9,860 bases of DNA, taken from assembly GCA_964581115.1 (NCBI GenBank), contig CAZOMY010000059.1:1-9860 (forward strand). Direction: 5' to 3'. Of the stretch, positions 1-5,285 are shown piece by piece (the first letter of the stretch is position 1; each line of letters starts with the position of its first letter). The translations under genes were made by a program, and so were the position numbers. The DNA is from 2-02-FULL-55-14 sp964581115. Lineage in GTDB: Bacteria; Bacteroidota; Ignavibacteria; UBA10030. The notes under the pieces are model-generated. The model searched no databases. It saw nothing but the letters and a program-made list of their open reading frames with translations, and was not told where the DNA came from.

Positions 1-171
1 TAAGCAGTAAGCACGTATCATCAGGTCCTGTCAGGCTGAGGTTGTAGAGAGTAGGCAGTAGGCGGGATCCTTCAGTCTATGGGCAGGTTGAAGTCCAATG
101 ACAAGAACCTGTGATCTGTTTTCTTGGATATCCGCCTGACCGGTCCTGAAGGCACCTGCCTACTGCTTACT
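1..171. repeat. Inverted-repeat element of GCAGTAAG/GCAGTAGG words after the 175-1236 gene
   Basis: No gene is seen here. A 26-base arm at 50-75 (begins AGTAGGCAGTAGGC, ends CCTTCAG) is nearly the reverse complement of 146-171, with 4 mismatches by eye. An outer pair, TCAGGTCCTGTCAGGC at 21-36 against about 134-149, extends the symmetry. The word GCAGTAAG also appears at 4-11. The element ends three bases before the stop codon of the minus-strand gene, so in its transcript it would form a long stem about 70 bases across the loop. It may act as a terminator or be a small mobile palindrome. There is no T-tract like that of a classical intrinsic terminator. The left edge may continue outside the window. 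Confidence 0.6.
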
Positions 172-174
172 GGT

Positions 175-1236
175 CTAATAGACCACTCCATCGAATTCCA
201 CCACCGTCGTCCCCGCTCTGGGTACCAGTTTCGCCTTCGAAAAGCCCATCGACGGGACCGACCGCTCGCTCACCACTGTTCCATCCCGCGCCACCACCCG
301 CATCACCGGCCGCCGGTAGATCCAGGTACCCTTCTCCAGTGTTGGCGCATCAGCGAGGAGCACGCTCGCTCCGTTCGCTCCCAAGACAGCATCGACCACC
401 AACCGCCCCGCGGGAGCATGCAAGTCCCATCGCTTCGTTCCCGCGGCAACGTCAACCGCGATCACGGCCACATTCGTCCTCCCCAGGAAAACGGAGCCAT
501 CTGGGGAGAAGGTCCCGTAGCTGAAGCTCCCGGAACTGGCTTCTATACGAACTCCATCACTCCATTTCTCCTCTTCCCTTCCTTCTGCTGTCGCATCAGC
601 CGCTCGATCGATCAACCAGACTTCTCCGCTTTCGCTTGCTCCCGATGTGCGAATTCCGGCGGCAATGGTTCGCCCGTTTGGTGAGATCGCCACACCGATG
701 GCCTGAAGTCCTTCGAGTGATCTCTCTCGCAGGATGTTTCCTCGGGCATCAAGCACGATCAGCCTGCATGCGCTTGAGCCTGGCTCGGAAATGAGCAGGA
801 CGAGCAGTGAATCGTGCGCCGTATGCCGGATGACTCGTTCGTAGACAGGATTCGGGATCTGGGACAGGGAGATGCGGCGAGTCAGCCCTCCGTCCGTGCC
901 GAAGAATTCCACCAGGTTGTCGAAGCTGTGGATGAGCGCCACGGTACCGTTCTCGAATACCACTGGCGCTGGGGCCGAGATGTCGAACGGCAACTCACGC
1001 AGGATCTCCGTTCGGACGGCTCCCTCCCGATCCACCACTCGGAAGCGCCACGTGGAGGACTCCCCTGCCCGCCGAGCCGCCTGGGCGGGCTTCTCGATCG
1101 TTACATGGTAGGTTTCTCGGTGCGAGGTCTGCGCAAAAAGCGTGGTAGAACCGAGAAAGAAGATGTGCACGCAGAGGCGCAGCGACCGCAGAGAACGCGG
1201 AGGAAACTGTGGAACGGAATGGAGTCTCATATTCAT
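175..1236 (-). CDS. Secreted beta-propeller-like protein of unknown function
   Basis: Exported protein of 353 residues, function not recognised. The first 36 residues form a signal peptide: basic N-region with RSLRSLR, hydrophobic FFLGSTTLF, likely cleavage after FAQ. The mature part is beta-rich. It has two WD40/PD40-like blade motifs, AISPNGRTIAAGI (about 183-195) and TFSPDGSVFLGRT (about 242-254), plus phrases such as IVLDARGNI and RVVARDGTV that resemble further blades. The ATG at 1234-1236 is chosen because the frame's longer extension would begin at a TTG and run through repeat DNA with no hydrophobic start. The Shine-Dalgarno is weak (GAGAG) and lies in repeat DNA. Residues about 214-233 (EGREEEKWSDG) are encoded by a purine-rich repeat also found near 7762. 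It may share a transcript with the 1664-4117 gene. A bacterial WD40-like or quinoprotein-type propeller is likely; ligand unknown. Confidence 0.8.
   Translation of the reverse strand: MNMRLHSVPQFPPRSLRSLRLCVHIFFLGSTTLFAQTSHRETYHVTIEKPAQAARRAGESSTWRFRVVDREGAVRTEILRELPFDISAPAPVVFENGTVALIHSFDNLVEFFGTDGGLTRRISLSQIPNPVYERVIRHTAHDSLLVLLISEPGSSACRLIVLDARGNILRERSLEGLQAIGVAISPNGRTIAAGIRTSGASESGEVWLIDRAADATAEGREEEKWSDGVRIEASSGSFSYGTFSPDGSVFLGRTNVAVIAVDVAAGTKRWDLHAPAGRLVVDAVLGANGASVLLADAPTLEKGTWIYRRPVMRVVARDGTVVSERSVPSMGFSKAKLVPRAGTTVVEFDGVVY
547..573 (-). repeat. Purine-rich repeat inside a coding sequence
   Basis: These 27 bases match 7762-7788 with 3 differences (shared core ACGAACTCC, TCACTCC and TTCTCCTC on the plus strand). 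Here they are read in frame and encode part of the acidic stretch EEEKWSDGV of the propeller-like protein, between two predicted blades. At the other site they are non-coding and supply a ribosome binding site. Confidence 0.6.
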
Positions 1237-1276
1237 GCTCTCTCTGCGGTCTCTGCGTTCTCCGCGTCTCTGCGTG
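1168..1276 (-). repeat. Inverted CGCAGAG word repeats flanking a start codon
   Basis: Arms 1168-1202 and 1242-1276 are reverse complements at 29 of 35 positions by eye (outer 9 bases CACGCAGAG exact). The start codon of the 175-1236 gene (1234-1236) lies between them, close to the second arm. In the mRNA the arm upstream of the start could pair with the arm inside the signal-peptide codons, leaving the start in a roughly 39-base loop. This could affect translation, or it may simply be two copies of a dispersed repeat in opposite orientation. The inner copy encodes PPRSLRSLRLCV of the signal peptide. Confidence 0.65.
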
Positions 1277-1292
1277 ATTTGCTCTTCGTTCG

Positions 1293-1448
1293 CTATGCGG
1301 GCTTCTCGATCGTCACGCGGTAGGTCGTCCTGTAGGATTCCTGCGAGAAAAGAACTGAGGCCCCGAGGAAAAGAGGTATCACGCAATGGCGCAATGACCG
1401 CAATGAACGCAATGAAACGACACGTATTGTGACTTCAGTTCTTTTCAT
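1293..1448 (-). pseudogene. Truncated 5' copy (51 codons) of the propeller-like secreted gene
   Basis: This short frame runs from ATG (1446-1448) to TAG (1293-1295). It reads MKRTEVTIRVV, then SLRSLRSLRHCV, then IPLFLGASVLFSQ, then ESYRTTYRVTIEKPA. The full gene downstream has CVHIFFLGSTTLFAQ and TSHRETYHVTIEKPA at the same place, so the two are clearly homologous through the signal peptide and the first mature residues. Homology stops at the Ala codon. The next codon is TAG, and repeat DNA follows up to the full gene 56 bases away. The DNA match at the break includes a 17-base identity (1085-1101 with 1297-1313). A Shine-Dalgarno-like AAGGTG lies about 10 bases before the ATG. Best read as a partial duplicate or the surviving head of a lost paralogue. 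A made and exported small peptide is possible but unproven. Confidence 0.7.
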
Positions 1449-1665
1449 AACCTCTTTCACCTTGCGTCCGTTGGGCCGTGGCGTCTTTGCGTGAAACGTC
1501 CTTCTTCCCTAAAGGATATCCCGAGGAAAAGAGGCATCACGCAATGGCGCAATGACCGCAAAGAACGCAATGAAACGACACGTATTGTGACTTCAGTTCT
1601 TTTCATAACCTCTTTCACCTTGCGTCCGTTGGGCCGTGGCGTCTTTGCGTGAAACGTCCTTCTTC
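1362..1665. repeat. Tandem duplication, two 146-bp copies at 158-bp period
   Basis: Copy A (1362-1507) and copy B (1520-1665) differ at only two positions by eye (1377 against 1535, and a T/A within the CGCAATG words). A 12-bp spacer separates them. Each copy holds, read on the minus strand, a CGCAAAG-type word repeat, a Shine-Dalgarno-like AAGGTG, an ATG and the first codons of a signal peptide with CGCAATG words. Copy B starts inside the stop codon of the 1664-4117 gene. The near identity suggests a recent duplication of a gene-start segment. Confidence 0.9.
1457..1606 (-). pseudogene. Second truncated gene head (49 codons) in the tandem copy
   Basis: The frame starts at ATG 1604-1606 and stops at TGA 1457-1459, nine bases before the ATG of the next short frame. 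It begins MKRTEVTIRVV and SLRSLRSLRHCVMPLFLG exactly as the neighbouring copy, apart from Met for Ile at residue 24. At Gly29 it leaves the homologous sequence and reads through the spacer and word repeat of the next copy (ISFREEGRFTQRRHGPTDAR), which looks like non-coding DNA read by chance. It starts 57 bases after the stop of the T9SS-exported protein on the same strand and has the same AAGGTG upstream. It is most likely duplication debris, although start signals are intact. Confidence 0.55.
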
Positions 1666-4117
1666 ACTTAATGAGAACCATTGGCTTCACCTGCACCCGC
1701 CCGTCCGTCACCAGCCGAGCGAAGTACTGCCCGCTGGCGAACCCTGCCGCGTTCCACGAGACCGCGTGCGTGCCCGGCCCCTTCTGGTCGTCCACAAGGA
1801 CCGACACTTCGCGCCCGAGAAGATCGTAGACACGGAGGGAAACGGGACTCGTGACCTGGGACCCGGTCCCCGATCCCTCGTCCCCGATTCCCGCTACCCT
1901 ATACCTCACCACCGTCTCGCCATTGAACGGATTCGGATAGTTCTGCATCAACTCCGCGACCTCCGGCAGAGCTCCTTCCTCTTCTTTCTCCACTCCCTCT
2001 TCTACTCCCGTTGTAATGCCCATGAACTGGAGCGCCTTGTCGATCATCGTCTGCCGCACAAGCGTGGATGACATGCTCTCGACCGGGAATGCCACATAGA
2101 CAAGCCGTCCGGTGATGGATGACGCTCCAAAGGTCCCGACATAACCGATACCCGCCTTCCGAAAGTTCGCCGCATCACGCTGGACGTTATATTGCAGAAG
2201 TGCCGTCGAGCCCCCCGCCGGCTCGATGTCGTCCGGATAGTCCTCCGGAAAGACCTGCCCGAACGTCCAAGTGTAGCCCTGGAACGGCGTCCCGGCGATT
2301 CCGCTGGCGCTCGTCTGCGCCGTATTGCCGTCGAAAACGAAGCTCGCCTTCAGATAGTTCGTATAGAATGCCAGGTCACCCGGTTCGGTGAGGGCATGCG
2401 TGCGAGCCAGGTCCCATCCAACCTCCGACCCGCTTACGAACAGCGATCCGCCGCTTTCGAGATACTGAGCCACCCGCTGTTGCTCGGCCGATGTGAAGGT
2501 GTGGTCCGCCGTCGATTCGTCACCCAACAGCCAGTGCACGTAGTGTCGGCCGATGAGCGCGATTGTTCCGTCTCCCACCGTCTCGTTGGCCGCCGTCCCG
2601 ATCGCGATCGGCCCGCGAATGGCCTGCATCGACGATACGGCCAGCGCATGCGTCGCTTGCGTCCACGAGCCGCTGCCGCCAAACCGGTCAAACCCGTCCA
2701 CGATCAGCGCCGTGCGGGCTGGGTTGAGAGCGCCATGGATCGCCGGAGTCCCTCCATACGTGTCGCTTGGAGCGCTTTCGTTCCGCGCCGCTGACGTGTC
2801 GACCGCCGTGATGCGGAACGCGAACCGAGGCAGGTCGCCGGCTGGAACGCTCAAGCCCGGCGGCACGCCGAAGCGGAACCGCCGCTCGTTCGCCGTCAGC
2901 AATGACTCGCCGGCGGCGAGACTCCACACTCCACCGTACTGAAACCAGACCCGATAGCCGAGCACGTCGAGGTCGGAACTTCCGTTCCACGCAATGTCGA
3001 TGCTGTCGCCCGCGGGCATCACCCATCGAAGCGTGGGCGGTGAAGGGGGTGTCAGGTCGCTCTTCGTGACGAAGATCGGAACGTAAGCATCATGCCGGTT
3101 GCTGCGCGTGTCGTACGAGAAGAGGTGCAGAAGATACCAAGCTTCGGGCAGAACGTCGACGTTGAGCGACGACGGAATGACGCGGCGAGTGTCGTTCACC
3201 GTTTGTGCGCCGCCGCCGTTTGTAAGTATGTAAACGTGACGTCCGGTATTGGACTGCGCTTCGTCGAACGCATTGCCCACATCGGCGTTAACGGGCATGC
3301 GGTCGAACCTGTAGCGCAGCGCGCCCCCTGCCGGCTCCAGCGCGGTCGTCTGCGTGTCAGCCGAGAGAACGCGAAACCCGACGGCGTACGTGCCGTTGTT
3401 CGTGCGCGTTCCTCCCAGCGCTTCGGGGCTGTTCCGCTCATCGACCTTCACGCGGATGTCGATCGCGCCCTGGAGCGCGCTCGTCGACATCGCCGCGCCA
3501 GTAACCGCACTGCGGACTTGGAGCGTCGACAGATCGATGGCGGGCGACCAGAGGTCCTCGAACGGCGTCAGACCGCCTCCGGCCCGAAGGTTGTTGATCT
3601 CGGCCCCGTTGTCGGTCTCGGTCGCTACGATCTCACGCTCCGTCAGGTGCACGTGACCCTGCCCCGCGATGATGGTGCCGACCACGGTCTGTCCGGCCAC
3701 GACCGGCATGCCGACCGTGAGAGCCGGATTGGGTTCGACGTGGAGGTAGGTGATGTGCTTCCAGCCGCCGGGCACAGGGGTGCGGACACGGATATAGGCG
3801 TTGGCTCCGGAGACGGACGATGGTGAATACGAGTTCACCACGCCGTCGAGGACCGGAGTGATCGGATTGCCGTCCGGTTCGCCGATGTCGACAGCGTTGT
3901 GAAAATGGTTCGACGTCAGCGTATTGCGGAACTCGGCGAACGTCCCGTTGATAAAGCGGGACTGGTCGAACGGCGGCGCAGGCCAGATGTAACGGGTCGT
4001 ATCGGCCTGGAGCGACAACGAAGGGAGCAGGATCGCGGCATGCATGCACAGAACATAGGCAGAGATGGATCGAAATGCACCCGCCGACGTGATGGAAATC
4101 ATCCGGCTTTTCGCCAT
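1664..4117 (-). CDS. Secreted M23-like metallopeptidase with FnIII and T9SS sorting domains
   Basis: Protein of 817 residues. A signal peptide ends near LSLQA (about 38). An M23/LytM-like domain spans about 65-165, with the zinc signature H73-x3-D77 (HNAVD), LH at 125-126 and H155-V-H157; this family cuts peptidoglycan or other glycine-rich peptides. A fibronectin III-like domain covers about 357-450 (starts TPPSPPTLRW). Residues about 467-700 (ALIVDGFDRFG, then YLESGGSLFVSGSEVGWDL) resemble the glutaminase-like domain of Bacteroidota surface enzymes. The C-terminus from about 722 is a type A sorting domain (QNYPNPFNGETVVRYR, YDLLGREV, final K), so export through T9SS is expected. Residues 704-716 (poly-Glu) and 743-758 (Gly/Ser-rich) are encoded by repeat-like DNA. 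The ATG at 4117 lacks a good Shine-Dalgarno; Met6 at 4102 is possible. Peptidase activity is inferred from the motifs. Confidence 0.88.
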   Translation of the reverse strand: MAKSRMISITSAGAFRSISAYVLCMHAAILLPSLSLQADTTRYIWPAPPFDQSRFINGTFAEFRNTLTSNHFHNAVDIGEPDGNPITPVLDGVVNSYSPSSVSGANAYIRVRTPVPGGWKHITYLHVEPNPALTVGMPVVAGQTVVGTIIAGQGHVHLTEREIVATETDNGAEINNLRAGGGLTPFEDLWSPAIDLSTLQVRSAVTGAAMSTSALQGAIDIRVKVDERNSPEALGGTRTNNGTYAVGFRVLSADTQTTALEPAGGALRYRFDRMPVNADVGNAFDEAQSNTGRHVYILTNGGGAQTVNDTRRVIPSSLNVDVLPEAWYLLHLFSYDTRSNRHDAYVPIFVTKSDLTPPSPPTLRWVMPAGDSIDIAWNGSSDLDVLGYRVWFQYGGVWSLAAGESLLTANERRFRFGVPPGLSVPAGDLPRFAFRITAVDTSAARNESAPSDTYGGTPAIHGALNPARTALIVDGFDRFGGSGSWTQATHALAVSSMQAIRGPIAIGTAANETVGDGTIALIGRHYVHWLLGDESTADHTFTSAEQQRVAQYLESGGSLFVSGSEVGWDLARTHALTEPGDLAFYTNYLKASFVFDGNTAQTSASGIAGTPFQGYTWTFGQVFPEDYPDDIEPAGGSTALLQYNVQRDAANFRKAGIGYVGTFGASSITGRLVYVAFPVESMSSTLVRQTMIDKALQFMGITTGVEEGVEKEEEGALPEVAELMQNYPNPFNGETVVRYRVAGIGDEGSGTGSQVTSPVSLRVYDLLGREVSVLVDDQKGPGTHAVSWNAAGFASGQYFARLVTDGRVQVKPMVLIK
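1843..1899 (-). repeat. GGGATCGGGGACC-type word repeat inside the sorting domain
   Basis: On the minus strand this segment repeats GGGAATCGGGGACGAGGGA and GGATCGGGGACCGGGTCCC style words, unlike the surrounding coding DNA. It encodes the loop GIGDEGSGTGSQVTSP between two beta-strands of the sorting domain, where relatives usually have only a short turn. It stays in frame, so the domain is extended rather than broken. Confidence 0.5.
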
Positions 4118-4130
4118 CTTTGAATCCGGC

Positions 4131-4135
4131 AGGAG
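4131..4135 (+). promoter_or_regulatory. Shine-Dalgarno AGGAG that fixes the GTG start at 4141
   Basis: AGGAG lies five bases before GTG at 4141-4143. The open frame extends upstream to a TTG at 4120, which has no such site and would place seven extra residues before the signal peptide. GTG 4141 is therefore preferred. Confidence 0.7.
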
Positions 4136-4140
4136 TTTCA

Positions 4141-5184
4141 GTGCGCCCGATCATCACATTCCTTCTCCTCTCGTGCTCTCTCGCTTCCGGTCAGGAGCGT
4201 TCGGAGCTTCGTCTCGTCCCTCCGCGTCCCGTCGAAGGACATACGATCACGCTGCAGTATCGTCCCGCCCGTGCGTTCGCTCCGGCGCAGGGAGAGTCCG
4301 TGGTCGTCGAGATCCTGTCGGCAGGCGCTTCGACGCGCGTGTATGACCTGACGTTGAAGCGTTCATCGCGGTCCTTCACCGGAACGTGGATGATCCCGTC
4401 GGGCGCGGAGGCATTGCTCTTCCGCGTCGCGGTTGGAGAGCGGGTCGACGATCGAGATGGCGAGGGCTGGGCGGCTCCCATCTCCGATGCCGACGGCGCT
4501 CTGGTGCCGCGGGCGAAGTCCTGGCTGACGCGGGCCGGCGCTCCAGGAGGTCTGCATGGATTTCGCGCACGGGTCGACGGTGCGGCTCCTGATGTCGTGC
4601 CGACGCGTGACGATGAACAGACATCCGCAGAGCTCGATTGGCGCGTCGCCGTGGCGCATCGGGATGTGAAGGATCGCTGGGACGCGCTCGCGGAATATCT
4701 TGAAGCATATCCCGGCTCGACCGATGAAGCAAAGGTGCAGGTGTTGATCCGGTCGGCGATCGCCGCTCAGGAATGGGACGCGGCCGACGAACTCATCCAT
4801 CGCCAGCCGCGGAAGGAGCCCTTGTGGCTCATCGCGCTGTCAGAAGGACTGATGAACGCGAACGTGACGCTCGACCGAGCCTCGGTGCTGGCCAAGGAAT
4901 CGCTCAACGCCGCGCGCAACTGGGATCCGGCGCACAAGCCGGCGTTGCTGTCGCTGCGCGAGTTCCGCAAGCAGCGCGCATCGGAGGTCCCGCTGGCGCT
5001 GCGCACCTACGCACGGTCGCTCGTGAAGCTGGGATATCTTGCGTTGGCGGAGAAGGTCTATCACGAAGCGTTCGAGTTGCTCGGAGGACACGATTCGGAT
5101 TTGAAGAACGAGTACGTCGCCGTGCTGCGAACGCTGAGGAAGGAAGCGAGAGTGGCGGAGATCGAGCGGATGTCCATTCGCTGA
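4141..5184 (+). CDS. Secreted helical-repeat protein, thioredoxin-less paralogue of the next gene
   Basis: Protein of 347 residues starting MRPIITFLLLSCSLASGQ, a signal peptide. LLSC could also be a weak lipobox, making it a lipoprotein. Residues about 20-130 are beta-rich and match the N-terminus of the next protein: LRLVPPRPVEGHTITLQYRP against LTIAPAKPSAGSTITLTYHP. FTGTW with DRDGEGW and FIGTA with NNGEKPW then follow in the same order. The rest is helical and TPR-like; LALAEKVYHEAFELLGGHDSD aligns with the other's EALAAYAEAYTMLNGQEGD. It ends where the partner's thioredoxin domain begins. The gap to the next gene is 101 bases on the same strand, so an operon is likely. The family has no name I can give. 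A role as scaffold or partner of the thioredoxin protein is inferred only from paralogy and position. The start lies 23 bases from a divergent gene. Confidence 0.82.
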   Translation: MRPIITFLLLSCSLASGQERSELRLVPPRPVEGHTITLQYRPARAFAPAQGESVVVEILSAGASTRVYDLTLKRSSRSFTGTWMIPSGAEALLFRVAVGERVDDRDGEGWAAPISDADGALVPRAKSWLTRAGAPGGLHGFRARVDGAAPDVVPTRDDEQTSAELDWRVAVAHRDVKDRWDALAEYLEAYPGSTDEAKVQVLIRSAIAAQEWDAADELIHRQPRKEPLWLIALSEGLMNANVTLDRASVLAKESLNAARNWDPAHKPALLSLREFRKQRASEVPLALRTYARSLVKLGYLALAEKVYHEAFELLGGHDSDLKNEYVAVLRTLRKEARVAEIERMSIR

Positions 5185-5209
5185 ACCTGCGCGAACCTTG
5201 TTCATTGAA

Positions 5210-5265
5210 GTTTGGCGTCTGATGGTTTGGCAGTCTGTTTGGAGTCTGGAATCTGGCATCTGGAA
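5210..5265. repeat. TCTGGAA / GTTTGG word repeat between paired genes
   Basis: The 101-base gap between the two paralogous genes is filled mostly by degenerate words: GTTTGGCGTCTGATGGTTTG followed by GTCTGGAATCTGGCATCTGG. Only the last 20 bases, with the Shine-Dalgarno GGAGG at 5278-5282, look like an ordinary gene leader. No terminator hairpin is evident, which fits co-transcription. Confidence 0.6.
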
Positions 5266-5285
5266 CGTTTTCCCTTGGAGGTCTT

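Noticed and set aside
124..684. Plus-strand frame of 186 codons at the left end
   Set aside because: It overlaps the propeller-like gene in antisense and begins in the inverted repeat at a TTG. Composition is Arg/Pro/His-rich as expected for a shadow.
1237..1386. N-terminal extension of the propeller-like protein to 1386
   Set aside because: The extension would begin at TTG, reads through repeat DNA and puts 50 charged residues before the signal peptide. In another frame the same DNA encodes the truncated head copy.
1362..1665. CRISPR array
   Set aside because: Only two long copies with a 12-bp spacer, containing coding-like signal-peptide DNA; no short repeats with unique spacers and no cas gene.
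3092..3826. Plus-strand frame of 244 codons
   Set aside because: It lies wholly opposite the M23-type gene, is rich in Arg, and shows no domain, signal peptide or Shine-Dalgarno. It is a shadow of GC-rich coding DNA.
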